Positions 24,788 to 33,956 of a DNA stretch of 64,000 bases are shown in pieces. The DNA is taken from positions 1 to 64,000 of the forward strand of contig JAHDVH010000001.1 of NCBI GenBank assembly GCA_023382385.1, given 5' to 3'. The number at the start of each line of letters is the position of its first letter. Positions within the stretch are counted from its first letter, which is position 1. The position numbers and the translations under genes were made by a program. This DNA is from a bacterium (GTDB taxonomy: Bacteria; Electryoneota; RPQS01). The notes below the pieces were generated by a model. That model was given only the letters and a program-made list of their open reading frames with translations. It was not told the DNA's origin and searched no databases.

Positions 24788-26295
24788 TGAATCGGTTGAC
24801 AGTCGGGTTGATTTTTTTGACGGTGTTTATTCCGTCGGTATTGTTTAGTCGGAACGGCCCGGCGATGTATTACGCGGACGGAGCGGTAACGGGCTTAACG
24901 ATCAAGTTTGTGTCCGCGGATTCCTGCACGGGAACACCTCCGTCGGTGACGATCAATGGGGGGGTGGTGGGGCATACGCTGTCGGACATGGGGGGAGGGG
25001 CCTATTGGAAGGATATTCCGGAGGGGATGTATCATGTATTTCAGAGTTCGACGTGGAAAGCGAAGACGTATGTCATATCGGACAGCGCTCATGTGAAGCT
25101 GGCGGCGGTGGACAGTAACAACTGGGTGACGAGTGACCGGTTGGCGGGGGTGTCGGTAACGGAGTCGAAGTTGGCGGGGAATTCGGTGAGTGGGGCGAAG
25201 GTTTCGGACGGGAGTTTGAATTCGGCGGACATAGCGAACACGAGTTTGTATTGGCTGAAGCTGCATACGACGGTGAAGGGTTCGGCGGATACGACGTATG
25301 ATTTAGGGGAGATGCAGACGGATTTGACGGGGATGAAGGGGAATTGGAATTCGGGGACGGATTATCATTTGGGAGCGATAGACTCAATTGTGAAGGGGTT
25401 GATCGGGACGTCGTTTTCGAGCGCGGCGTGCAGTTTGACGGTGACGGGATCGGCGGTGGGGGTGCGCGCATTCTGGTATATGAATTCGGCGGCGAATTAC
25501 GACGCGGTGAATTACTACGACGTGTTTGCGGGGGAGATTCCGTATCTGCATGCAGCGGGCGCGATGGACAGTTTGTCGTATGCGACGTTGCAGACTGGGA
25601 TGAACCGCGTGGCGCGGATCAGCAGTCCCGGGCGGCTGGCGCAGACGTACTTTGTGAATTGGCCGGATTCGGTGTATGTGGTGATTGTGGCGACGGACTA
25701 TGCGGGGAACATGGTAAGTTCTGGTTGGAAGGTTGGGCGGAGCGGGATGGTGAGTCCGGGATTTTCGTCGGATTTGGCGGGGAATCCGTTTTATGCACAG
25801 GGCCAGAATCTGGCGGACGTGTTGACGGTGATGGGGAACGAGTTGGCGACGGTATCGGCGGTATCATCGGCGGTGTCGAAGCCGAAGATCTTGGTGTATA
25901 ATTGGAATTCGACGGCGGCAGCGGGATACGATCAGGATGCGGCGGTGTACGGGATTCACCGGAGCAGTGCGGATTCAGGGGAGGGACCGAAGTATCCGAT
26001 TCGGTTTGGATTTGTGAAACACCCGGGCTACACGCGGGCAACGCTGTCGGTCAAGGGGCGTATGCAGTCGATTGGGGAGAAGGGGTATGTGCAGTTGGAC
26101 ATGGGGGGGAATCAGTCGATCGTAACGGTTGGCGGGTTGAGCACGGCACAGGACACAACGACGAAGATGTATACGGTGACGGTGAGTTTGCTGGGGCTGA
26201 CGGATGATGAAGTTTACGAGGGGAACATGTTGATTTGGGTGGGGAACACGGCGGACAGTTTGAGTGTGCATTTGCCGACGGTCTGGATGGAGTGA
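24784..26295 (+). CDS. Tail-fibre-like protein with N-terminal signal peptide
   Basis: A 503-residue protein. MMNRLTVGLIFLTVFIPSVLF is a signal peptide or membrane anchor. Residues about 115-160 have short repeats (DRLAGVSVTESKLAGNSVSGAKVSDGSLNSADIA in part), the style of trimeric tail-fibre stalks. The C-terminal half is beta-rich (VQLDMGGNQSIVTVGG). The location before the large tail-tip gene fits a receptor-binding fibre, but a signal peptide is unexpected for a virion part assembled in the cytoplasm. Confidence 0.55.
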   Translation: MMNRLTVGLIFLTVFIPSVLFSRNGPAMYYADGAVTGLTIKFVSADSCTGTPPSVTINGGVVGHTLSDMGGGAYWKDIPEGMYHVFQSSTWKAKTYVISDSAHVKLAAVDSNNWVTSDRLAGVSVTESKLAGNSVSGAKVSDGSLNSADIANTSLYWLKLHTTVKGSADTTYDLGEMQTDLTGMKGNWNSGTDYHLGAIDSIVKGLIGTSFSSAACSLTVTGSAVGVRAFWYMNSAANYDAVNYYDVFAGEIPYLHAAGAMDSLSYATLQTGMNRVARISSPGRLAQTYFVNWPDSVYVVIVATDYAGNMVSSGWKVGRSGMVSPGFSSDLAGNPFYAQGQNLADVLTVMGNELATVSAVSSAVSKPKILVYNWNSTAAAGYDQDAAVYGIHRSSADSGEGPKYPIRFGFVKHPGYTRATLSVKGRMQSIGEKGYVQLDMGGNQSIVTVGGLSTAQDTTTKMYTVTVSLLGLTDDEVYEGNMLIWVGNTADSLSVHLPTVWME

Positions 26296-26296
26296 G

Positions 26297-29200
26297 ATGA
26301 ACCGGAAGACATACGGGCTTGCGCGGGCGGCGGAGCTTGCGGAGATGCAGCGATTTGAGGCGGCTTTGGGGGGGACTCAGAAGCCGTTTTCGCGTTTACG
26401 GGTGTGGACGGGCGAGGAGTCGGCGAAGCGTCGGCTGGGGGGGGTAGATGCGGCGAATGCAGTGCGGGCGGATGGCCGGTATCAGGTGGTTATTGACATG
26501 GGCCGTCACGAGTGGTTTGTGCGGGTGTGGATGGAATTTTCGGGCGCTCCGGGGAATTACGAGTTGTATTACCTGTGTGACTTGGAGGGTCAGGGTTTTC
26601 CGGTTGGGGATGTTTCTGGCGAGGCGGGATGGACACGGTTTGGGGTTGGCCGCGCGACGGGTGTGTGGCGGTTGTGCGGCGGGAGCATCGGATTATCTGG
26701 GGCAAGGGAGGATGATACTCCGGCTTATCATGAGCAGCCGTCGCTGTTTGGGCGGTGGTTGGCGGTGGTGCTGGACGGGGACGAGTCGGTGACGCGGTGG
26801 ACGGTGGGGTTGGACAGTTATGTGGATGTGACGGAGTATTTGTCTGGCGAGCAAGGTCCGCGGTTGTCGGACCGTGGCGCGTTCGGGGAGTTGTCCCGTC
26901 CGGAGTTGAGTTTTACGGTATATCCTGATGCGGGGATGGATGTGGATGGGATCTTTGCGGACTATCGGCGGGTGACGTATGAGGTGGGGTTTCGGGGGGA
27001 TTTTTGGGAGCAGCCGGCGGGATTTGAGGGAAGCGGCTATTGGCCGCGGTTTACGGGTTATATCCGGCGGGCGAGTGTGCGGGAGGATGTTGAGGCGGGC
27101 ACGGAGGTTCAGGTCATAGCGCTATCCGGAAGACGGGAGTTAGATAGCGTATGCACGGTTCCGCTGGTGGAGCGGGTTCCGGTGGGTGAGTATGTGCGGG
27201 ACTGGCTGTTGATGGATGGCTTGACGGGCGAGCGGTTGATGGGGGTTCGGGAGGAGTTGGGGGTTGGAATCGGGACGGTTCGCGGGGAGTATGTGGGGAG
27301 GACACGGGAGTTTGGCGGTAATTGGTTTGAGCAGTTATTGAGTGTTGATGCGAATCAGGAGCGGGTATACGGGATTTGCTGGACGGGTGAGCATTTTGTG
27401 GGAGTTGTCTTGAAAGAGGACGTGGAGTCAGACGAAGACAATTCTGTGTGGGGTTTGGTTCGTTGGGATGCGGCGGGTCGGGAGATCGAGAGAATAGCGC
27501 TATGCTTGCGATATTATAGTGGGGATACTGCATCTCACCGATGGTTGCCTATGGATATTGAGCAGGTTGGAGATCGGTTATATGTTACAGTAAATCGCAG
27601 GGAAACACAGAGGAATGCCCCGAGGGAGGGGGGATATACTCAGGCGTTTCGGTTGGGGTATCTGACTGTCCCCTCGTCGAATTGGGCAGGAATAGGTGGA
27701 TTAACGAACTTGGGGTTGGCGGATGGGGTTGAGTTCGTAGGCGTAACGCCAGTCGGGCTTGGGTTGTCGTTGGCGGGCGGAATTGTTGTTCGCCCAGATG
27801 GTGGGTATATTCTGCTCGTGTTGAACATTGGAACGGCTCAAGGGTATCTCAAATTTTATACTGCTGACGGGACATTAGAAACGACAGCAGAAGTTTCCGG
27901 ATTGGGACGAATGCGCGTGGCGACTGTGGCGTGCGGGACGGATGAACGGTTCTGGTTGGCCGTAACAGGTGGAGTATCGGCGTCCCGACAGTTAGATGCG
28001 TATGGGTGGTCGGGGAATAGTGAAGAAAGTTTGCCGGGAGTGACGTGGGTTGAGTGTTGGCGGGAGGCGAGTGGTTGGTCGGCGGTGGTTCGGGGAGATG
28101 TTTCGTCGGAGTATTTATACTTGGGTTTGAGTCGGGCGGGGAATGACCTGTTGGCGATGGGAATTGGTCCCGAAGGGGGTCAGGCGTTGGCGCGGGTGGC
28201 TCAGTTCGGGTTTGCGCTGGAGAACGGGGGGTTGCTGTCGGCGGAGGCCGGTGACAGGACGGTAAATTACCGTGAGCCGCGGCTGTGGGTGGACGGGGAG
28301 ATGCGGGACGCATCCGAGGTCGAGTTGGACAGAGATCGTGGCACAGCGGTCATGCTGCGGCCATTTGGGGATGGTTTTGAGATTCGGGCGGATTATGATT
28401 ATCTGCCGACGGTGGATTTGGTGGCGGTGACGGAGCAGGAACGGTGGCGGGTGTTATCGGATTGTCTATTTGCGCATGGGATGAGTGCGCGGGTGGACGA
28501 GGTTGGCCGGTTCGTGTTTGGTCCGCGGGAGGTGGAAGAGATTTGGGTGCAGAGTGGGAGTTCGGGGAGTTACCGATTGGGGAGCATGTTTGCGGAGGGT
28601 GGGATTGGGGGCATTGTTGGGGAGTCGATTGAGGTGATGGAGGCGACGCCGTTTGAGGACGGGCTTCCGCAGGTTTCGGTGGTTCAGGTGGATGTGATTG
28701 CTGGGGGTCGCGGGGAAGCGCGGTTTGAGTTGCGCATGAGTTCCGGTGGATTTGCGGGGAACGCGGTGCGGATTCGGTACAGTGTTCAGGAGTCCGTCGC
28801 GGAATTGGGGATGGCGGCTTGGGAGCGCGGGTATAGTCGGGAATCGTCGCGGCGCGTGACGAAGGGGGTTGTTCGGGGGAGCTTGCGGCGGCCGTCGGAG
28901 TTGCCGCAACGGATGGAAGATTACTTGCGGATAGCTCCGGGGATTGGGCGTCGGAGTCAGTCTGCCACGTCTAAATACGGGGATTTTGCGCGGAGGCAGA
29001 CGCTGGAGATGCAGTTTGGGCGGGTATTGCCGGCGAGTGCGGATGTGTTAGAATGGCGAGTGCGGGAGAAGGTTTTTGAGCGGGCGGTTGAGGATACTCC
29101 AGCCTCGTCTGTGCAGATCCGGTTTGACGATCCGTTGTTGCTGGGTCGCGCGCGGGTGATCGTGTTTGAGGGGGTATTGCCGTTGTTGGCGAGCAATTTG

Positions 29201-30073
29201 AATAACTCGTGGACGGCGAATCAGCGATACCGGAAGTTTTCGATTGGCGGGGCGCGGGACGAGAGTTATGCGGTGTGGGTAGGTCCGCGGGAGACGTTTC
29301 GGGTCTGCACGGCGGATGATTTTGGGGATATGACTGCGAGCAACATGGTGGGCGGCTCGGGGAATTTGCCGGCGAGCGCGGCGGAGGTGAAAACGCGAAC
29401 GCAGTGTTACGTGAAGCGTATGAATGCGCTGAACAGCGCATCGGATATGCAGGCGTGGGAAGGGATGTGGGTGGAGTATGAGTTGGATGAATTCGGGCGG
29501 TTGGTGCGCTCGGCAGCGGCGGGGAGGCGTGTGCGGACGGCGTATGACGGCAAGGAGATCTTGATCCGGCTGCGTCCGGAAACAGTGGACGGGGTTGCAT
29601 TATTGCGGGAGTATCCGGCCGATCAAGCGTTTGTGGACCGGACGGCAAATACGCAGTGCGCGGTGACGGGATTTGAGGTTTTGCCGGAGGGGATTCGGGT
29701 TGGGGTTGAATCGTTGGCGTGGCAGGAGTTGCGGTTAGGCGTAGAGATTGTGGGTTATCCAGTTGCTCAGGTAGCGATGGTATCGGCGGTGTCTAAAGAT
29801 GTTTCAGGAGTGCGGATTTATGGGGAGCAGGTGACGACGGTGGAGAACGATTTTGTGCCGAATCAGGAGCGGGCGGAGCGTTTGTCGGCAGGACTGGTGC
29901 GGTGGGGGACAGGTCGGGAGTTATCGGCGGCCGGCCCGTTGTCGTGGTTTGTGCGGCCGGGTGATGTGGCATGGGTGACGGACTCGGGCGGGGATCGAAG
30001 TTTGAAGAGAATATCGGAGGTTGTGGTGTCCGAGGGGATTGGGGGGAGCGAAACGCGGGTGGTCTGCCGGTAG
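26297..30073 (+). CDS. Large tail-tip or minor tail protein, last late gene
   Basis: A 1258-residue protein beginning one base after the previous stop. The N-terminal 330 residues and the region after about 650 have the usual late-gene composition. The segment encoded by about 27,340-28,200 is less G-rich, with strand-turn repeats (RVYGICWTGEHFVGVVL, GGIVVRPDGGYILLVLN) that look like a beta-propeller insertion. The C-terminal region contains further beta domains (PGDVAWVTDSGGDRSLKRIS). By size and place it resembles central tail-tip proteins that contact the host surface. Confidence 0.6.
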   Translation: MNRKTYGLARAAELAEMQRFEAALGGTQKPFSRLRVWTGEESAKRRLGGVDAANAVRADGRYQVVIDMGRHEWFVRVWMEFSGAPGNYELYYLCDLEGQGFPVGDVSGEAGWTRFGVGRATGVWRLCGGSIGLSGAREDDTPAYHEQPSLFGRWLAVVLDGDESVTRWTVGLDSYVDVTEYLSGEQGPRLSDRGAFGELSRPELSFTVYPDAGMDVDGIFADYRRVTYEVGFRGDFWEQPAGFEGSGYWPRFTGYIRRASVREDVEAGTEVQVIALSGRRELDSVCTVPLVERVPVGEYVRDWLLMDGLTGERLMGVREELGVGIGTVRGEYVGRTREFGGNWFEQLLSVDANQERVYGICWTGEHFVGVVLKEDVESDEDNSVWGLVRWDAAGREIERIALCLRYYSGDTASHRWLPMDIEQVGDRLYVTVNRRETQRNAPREGGYTQAFRLGYLTVPSSNWAGIGGLTNLGLADGVEFVGVTPVGLGLSLAGGIVVRPDGGYILLVLNIGTAQGYLKFYTADGTLETTAEVSGLGRMRVATVACGTDERFWLAVTGGVSASRQLDAYGWSGNSEESLPGVTWVECWREASGWSAVVRGDVSSEYLYLGLSRAGNDLLAMGIGPEGGQALARVAQFGFALENGGLLSAEAGDRTVNYREPRLWVDGEMRDASEVELDRDRGTAVMLRPFGDGFEIRADYDYLPTVDLVAVTEQERWRVLSDCLFAHGMSARVDEVGRFVFGPREVEEIWVQSGSSGSYRLGSMFAEGGIGGIVGESIEVMEATPFEDGLPQVSVVQVDVIAGGRGEARFELRMSSGGFAGNAVRIRYSVQESVAELGMAAWERGYSRESSRRVTKGVVRGSLRRPSELPQRMEDYLRIAPGIGRRSQSATSKYGDFARRQTLEMQFGRVLPASADVLEWRVREKVFERAVEDTPASSVQIRFDDPLLLGRARVIVFEGVLPLLASNLNNSWTANQRYRKFSIGGARDESYAVWVGPRETFRVCTADDFGDMTASNMVGGSGNLPASAAEVKTRTQCYVKRMNALNSASDMQAWEGMWVEYELDEFGRLVRSAAAGRRVRTAYDGKEILIRLRPETVDGVALLREYPADQAFVDRTANTQCAVTGFEVLPEGIRVGVESLAWQELRLGVEIVGYPVAQVAMVSAVSKDVSGVRIYGEQVTTVENDFVPNQERAERLSAGLVRWGTGRELSAAGPLSWFVRPGDVAWVTDSGGDRSLKRISEVVVSEGIGGSETRVVCR

Positions 30074-30096
30074 TGATGGATTCAGGATAAACAGGA

Positions 30097-30133
30097 AGCG
30101 GCCCAGTCAGATTGACTGGGCCGCTGGTTTTTT
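30097..30133. terminator. Strong terminator between late and early operons
   Basis: A perfect 13-bp stem AGCGGCCCAGTCA/TGACTGGGCCGCT with a 3-nt loop is followed by GG and six T in the + direction. It ends the rightward late operon. It also lies just beyond the stop of the leftward early operon, whose last codon it touches. Confidence 0.92.
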
Positions 30134-30551
30134 AGAAGGGGATGTCGTCGTCGGGTGGGGGTGGAGACTCCGGTTCGGCGGGTTGCGCGGGTTGATCTTG
30201 CGGGGTGGTTGCGCGGTTGTCTTTGGATTCGAGATGTTTCCAATGGTTGACCGCGACGTATACGAGGTCTTTTTTTTCGCCGGATTGGGAGTCTGTCCAT
30301 TGGTCATGTTTGAGTCGTCCGTCTATCAGGATGAGGTTTCCTTTACGGATATGTTCGGCGGCGCGTTCGGCTTGTTTATCCCAGAGTTTGAGAAGAAACC
30401 AATCGGTTCTGTCCTGCCATTCTCCGCTGGTTGTTTTGAAGGGGGTTGATATTACGAGGCTGAAGTGGGCGAAGGCTTTCCCGTCCGGGAGATACTTGAG
30501 AGTGGGATCCTGCCCGGCGCGTCCGATGAGGGTGACGTGGTTGTAGTTCAT
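30132..30551 (-). CDS. ssb: Single-stranded DNA-binding protein
   Basis: A 139-residue SSB. The OB fold spans 1-105 (MNYNHVTLIGRAGQDPTLKY, AHFSLVIST, WFLLKLWDKQAERAAEHIRKG, LILIDGRL). A Pro/Gln-rich linker leads to the acidic tip DDDIPF that recruits replication partners in bacterial SSBs. It coats single strands during phage replication. It is the last gene of the leftward early operon and ends at the shared terminator. Confidence 0.93.
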   Translation of the reverse strand: MNYNHVTLIGRAGQDPTLKYLPDGKAFAHFSLVISTPFKTTSGEWQDRTDWFLLKLWDKQAERAAEHIRKGNLILIDGRLKHDQWTDSQSGEKKDLVYVAVNHWKHLESKDNRATTPQDQPAQPAEPESPPPPDDDIPF

Positions 30552-30799
30552 AGGAGTCCTGCGTGTTTCAGAGCTTGGATAGCGTGTTTAAGCGTTGTAG
30601 ATCGAGAATGGTGCCGCAGGCCTTGTAGTCGTTTGAATTCGACTAAGGCTTTACGGAAACCGGTTGCCGTTTGGTTTTTTTTCCACGTCGTGGCTTTGGC
30701 GATCCAGATGCTGCGCATTTCAGGGTCCGTGATGTCGGACTCGTGGAGACGTGGAAAGTTTTCGGCGAAGTAGTCACTGAGCAGATCGTGTTCGTCCAT
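30548..30799 (-). CDS. Hypothetical early protein
   Basis: An 83-residue basic, helical protein (MDEHDLLSDYFAENF, WKKNQTATGFRKALVEFKRL). It overlaps the ssb start by 4 bp and the upstream gene by 1 bp, so it is part of the replication operon. No domain recognised. Confidence 0.6.
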   Translation of the reverse strand: MDEHDLLSDYFAENFPRLHESDITDPEMRSIWIAKATTWKKNQTATGFRKALVEFKRLQGLRHHSRSTTLKHAIQALKHAGLL

Positions 30800-31134
30800 T
30801 ATTTCTTGAAGTGTTTTTCAAATGGTGTGGGGACGACGACGGGATCCTGCTCGAGGCCGAGGATGAGGTTATCGTTTTCGGCGCGGGCGCGGTGTTTGAT
30901 TTGCTGATGGAGGGCCATGTAGTCGTAGTCGGTGGGCCACGCGTTAAACTTCCAGCGTTCGCGGCGCAGCCATTGGAGGCGCCCGGCGACGGAGTGTCGC
31001 GAGCGGTTGAGTTTCGCGGCGATTTCTGTGACGGGGACAAAGACGCCGGCGCGGACGGCGACGACGCAGGCGAGCCAGAGGTATTCGATTTCCTCCGGGG
31101 TCCATTTGCGGATGGGGTTATTTGGTCGAGCCAT
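30799..31134 (-). CDS. Myb/SANT-like DNA-binding protein
   Basis: A 111-residue protein. Residues 8-60 (KWTPEEIEYLWLACVVAVRAG, VTEIAAKLNRSRHSVAGRLQWLRRERWK) have the spaced Trp residues and HTH pattern of Myb/SANT-like or RsfA-type DNA-binding domains. It may regulate early transcription or take part in replication. It ends at the adjacent gene start (1-bp overlap). Confidence 0.6.
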   Translation of the reverse strand: MARPNNPIRKWTPEEIEYLWLACVVAVRAGVFVPVTEIAAKLNRSRHSVAGRLQWLRRERWKFNAWPTDYDYMALHQQIKHRARAENDNLILGLEQDPVVVPTPFEKHFKK

Positions 31135-31138
31135 TATT

Positions 31139-32356
31139 TTAGATTAGAGTGATGGTGCGTTCGGCGCGGGAAACGGATTTAGTGATGCGGTCTTGCGCAA
31201 GTTTCAGATTCTTGGTATCGAGGTCAATGCCAATGACGTTGCGATTCAGACGCAGCGCAACTACTGCGGTGGTTCCAGACCCCATGAATGGGTCGAGAAC
31301 CGTATCGCCTTCCCTGCTTCCCGCTCTGATACACAACTCCGGTAGTGCTTCGGGGAATGTGGCGTAGTGACTTCCGGAATAGGGTTGCGTAGCTATCCAC
31401 CAAACGGATCGAAGATTTGCGCCGCCTTGTTGCTGTTCTTCTTTGCTCGTGTTATCCCAGCGTGCGTTGAATCCGGCGTGGCGGCGACTATGTCCGCGCT
31501 GTTTGTCTGCTCTTGGACCACGCGGGCCTTGTTTCATAGCATACTGTTTTGTGCCGTCATATGATGAACCTCTTTCGTATCGCGCGAATGACTCTTCTTT
31601 GGCGGGCGTTTTGACGGCATCCGAATCGTAGAAGTAGTCTTTGGATTTGGTCAGCAGATAGACCATTTCGTGACTGCGTGTAGTGCGGTCGGTGACGGAT
31701 TCGGGCATCGGGTTGGGTTTGGCCCAAACATTCTCAGCGCGGAGATACCAACCGTCATCCCTGAGCGCGATTGCTGTTTGAGCTGGAATCATGCAGAGGT
31801 CTTTGGGTTTTAGTCCTGCGATTGTTCTTGATGTTGGCGGACGTTCTGTTGAACCGGTGCGCTTGGATTTCTTATCATTATGTGATACCGCTCCCCATGA
31901 ACCATGATAGCTATCCCCCATGTTTAACCAGAGAGTGCCGTCATCGCGTAGAACACGTTTGCATTCTCTGAAGACCATGACGAGGTGTTCGATGAACAGT
32001 TCTGGAGTTGGCTCTTGACCGAGTTCTCCGATCCAGCCGTTGCATTTGGTGCAGACGTTGGCAGGAATTAAATCGTGCTGTGTGCCGCGACTGGTCGCTT
32101 GTTTTGATCTTTGGTCTACAACATCGTTCACGCTGCGTTTTCGGCGCGGGGCAGTCTGTTGCCATTCATGTTCGCAGGTCGGGTCGCCACCCCACAGTTG
32201 CGGCGCGGTGTTGTAGTTGCGCAATCCCCAATAGGGCGGACTGGTGACGATGCACTGCACGGATTCGGTGGGGAGCATACGCAAGCCGTCCAAGACGTTG
32301 ATACCGTAGATTAGGCGGACGGTGTTACCGTAGAATGAGTCCGTGTGGTCAATCAC
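31139..32356 (-). CDS. Orphan DNA methyltransferase (N6-adenine or N4-cytosine)
   Basis: A 405-residue methyltransferase with the catalytic motif IV TSPPYW at residues 38-43 near the N-terminus and the SAM-binding motif DPFMGSGTT near 355, the beta-class order. TSPPY is commonest in N4-cytosine and some N6-adenine enzymes, so the base cannot be fixed. Between the motifs is a target recognition region with CTKCNG, a possible zinc knuckle. No restriction endonuclease gene is adjacent, so it probably protects phage DNA or alters host methylation. Confidence 0.88.
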   Translation of the reverse strand: MIDHTDSFYGNTVRLIYGINVLDGLRMLPTESVQCIVTSPPYWGLRNYNTAPQLWGGDPTCEHEWQQTAPRRKRSVNDVVDQRSKQATSRGTQHDLIPANVCTKCNGWIGELGQEPTPELFIEHLVMVFRECKRVLRDDGTLWLNMGDSYHGSWGAVSHNDKKSKRTGSTERPPTSRTIAGLKPKDLCMIPAQTAIALRDDGWYLRAENVWAKPNPMPESVTDRTTRSHEMVYLLTKSKDYFYDSDAVKTPAKEESFARYERGSSYDGTKQYAMKQGPRGPRADKQRGHSRRHAGFNARWDNTSKEEQQQGGANLRSVWWIATQPYSGSHYATFPEALPELCIRAGSREGDTVLDPFMGSGTTAVVALRLNRNVIGIDLDTKNLKLAQDRITKSVSRAERTITLI

Positions 32357-32576
32357 TGTTAAACGGTTTTGTTATTGGCGGTGTGGGCGGTTTGGGCAGA
32401 GAGTGAGATGGTTGGTAACCTCCCGTTGCCCTAATCGAGTTAAATTGGTTCACGCCGATTCGCGTCAAGGGGGCGGCGTTCTTCACATGCCGCCGCAATT
32501 GGCGGAGACTGCGCCACGTGGTGATTAGACTATTTGCGGTCTGCCAGCGCGTGGAAATTAAAACGGCAAAAAACAT
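32349..32576 (-). CDS. Possible small gene between the methyltransferase and the 428-residue gene
   Basis: An open frame of 75 codons (MFFAVLISTRWQTANSL to KPFNSD) fills the gap. It starts 8 bp after the upstream stop and overlaps the methyltransferase start by 8 bp, which is operon-like. It is basic and has no recognised domain or clear ribosome binding site, so it may be only non-coding leader DNA. Confidence 0.3.
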   Translation of the reverse strand: MFFAVLISTRWQTANSLITTWRSLRQLRRHVKNAAPLTRIGVNQFNSIRATGGYQPSHSLPKPPTPPITKPFNSD

Positions 32577-32583
32577 AAGGTAT

Positions 32584-33870
32584 TCATGCGAGGATCCGTT
32601 TGAGTTCGCGGATAGTGTGGAGGACGTCGGCGCGAGTGGGTTCCCAGTAGAAGACGAGGATCGGGAGGTTACGGAGCGTTTGGATGCCGATGCCTTCGGC
32701 AACGGCGGAGACGGATTGCCGTCCTGCATAAATGCCGATCGCGGGATCGAAGCCGAAGCCGGAGACGCGCTGGAAATTGTTCTGCCAGAAGGCAAACGGC
32801 GCGTCCTCTCCCCAGATACAGATGGTAGGTCTGGTGGTACGCTTGGCGAGCCACCAGAGGTAATCTGGAGTGTAGCCCTCTGGCACGGGCGCGCAGTAGC
32901 GGTTATGGATCAGATCAGAGACACGCGTGCGGGGGTCGGTCAGGAAGAAGAGGGGTTCCTGATACGTCTGTGCTTCACAGAGCGCCGCATAGCCGGCGAG
33001 ATATTCGCCTAACCATTGCGGCCAGCCGCCCGGATAGAGTTCCTGATCAAGCGAATGCCCGAACGGGCTGTTGAGTTCGTCGCAGCAGCAGATCTGCGGG
33101 ACGTCCTCGAGATAGCGTTGAGCCATGTTGAAGGTGCGGGCGATGCCGAGCGCGTCGCGCGGGTCGGGCATGCGGCAATGCAGGAATCCGTCCTCGGACG
33201 TGCCGATCCAGTGTCCGTTGCTGTTGAGCGCTCCTTCCGGGTATTCGTGGGTTGAATAGCCGCGGATGCGCAGCTGCGCGACTTTTGCGCCGCTGGAGAC
33301 GAAGACGAGATCGCGCGGTTTCACGCCGGGCAGGTTCATGTGGGAGAGAGAATTCTGCGCTCCGGCGGCGATCGTCCGCTTGTTGAGCACGGTTTCGTCG
33401 GGATGTCTGAGGTAGACGGTGCCGGGCTGATTGCTGACGATCTTGATGCGGCAGAGTCGGTAATTCGGTTCGCTGCCGAGCGCTTCCCCGACTTCCGGGA
33501 AGAAGATCCGACCTTCCGTGGTGGACTTGGTGATGTTGAGCGTCTCGAAACCGGCGACCTCGTGATATTCGACCGGCAGGGTCATGCGTTGAGCAAGTCC
33601 CCAGTGTTTGAGGAGGGACGGTCCGGACTGGGTGGTGCCGAGGCCGCGGGAGCGGGCGTAGTCATGCAGATTACGGGTCGTCTCCATAATCGCCTGTGCC
33701 TTCGCTGATTGGTCCACGAGGTATTCGAGTTTTTCGCTGGTGGGGATGTTGATCGCCGAGCATCCGATTTCGGCGGCCATGTCTATCTGGCTGCGGAGGT
33801 GGGCCGCGGCGTCGGGAATTTTAGCGTGCGTGCTGGTCCAGCGTTGGAGCGGACAGAGGATGATATTCAT
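32584..33870 (-). CDS. Unknown 428-residue protein, possible TIM-barrel hydrolase
   Basis: No family recognised with confidence. The N-terminal part (MNIILCPLQRWTSTHAK, AAEIGCSAINIPTSEK) and the C-terminal part (ICIWGEDAPFAFWQNN, LPILVFYWEPTRADVLHT) alternate strands and helices as in glycosidase-like TIM barrels, separated by a beta-rich region (about 140-215). Acidic residues in DELNSPFGHSLDQE and WGEDAP could be catalytic. Its codons are far more C-ending than those of its neighbours, and its 5' side is bounded by an inverted repeat and a duplicated 70-bp element, which suggests a later-acquired cargo gene. The ribosome binding site AAGGA precedes the ATG. Confidence 0.55.
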   Translation of the reverse strand: MNIILCPLQRWTSTHAKIPDAAAHLRSQIDMAAEIGCSAINIPTSEKLEYLVDQSAKAQAIMETTRNLHDYARSRGLGTTQSGPSLLKHWGLAQRMTLPVEYHEVAGFETLNITKSTTEGRIFFPEVGEALGSEPNYRLCRIKIVSNQPGTVYLRHPDETVLNKRTIAAGAQNSLSHMNLPGVKPRDLVFVSSGAKVAQLRIRGYSTHEYPEGALNSNGHWIGTSEDGFLHCRMPDPRDALGIARTFNMAQRYLEDVPQICCCDELNSPFGHSLDQELYPGGWPQWLGEYLAGYAALCEAQTYQEPLFFLTDPRTRVSDLIHNRYCAPVPEGYTPDYLWWLAKRTTRPTICIWGEDAPFAFWQNNFQRVSGFGFDPAIGIYAGRQSVSAVAEGIGIQTLRNLPILVFYWEPTRADVLHTIRELKRILA

Positions 33871-33890
33871 ATTTTGATCCTTAAAATGGT

Positions 33891-33956
33891 GCGGGGCAGG
33901 TGCGTGAGTGCGACCTCCCGGACTCGTCTATGTGACGGAACGAGCACCTGCCCCGC
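33891..33956. promoter_or_regulatory. 13-bp inverted repeat ahead of the 428-residue gene
   Basis: GCGGGGCAGGTGC (33891-33903) is perfectly complementary to GCACCTGCCCCGC (33944-33956) with a 40-nt loop. It lies in the leader of the leftward gene starting at 33870. It may act as a processing site, attenuator or regulator-binding site. Confidence 0.7.

Noticed and set aside
3341-30073. Diversity-generating retroelement linked to the tail genes
   Set aside because: No reverse transcriptase or template/variable repeat pair was seen in the window.
31139-32356. Complete restriction-modification system
   Set aside because: No endonuclease or specificity gene lies next to the methyltransferase.
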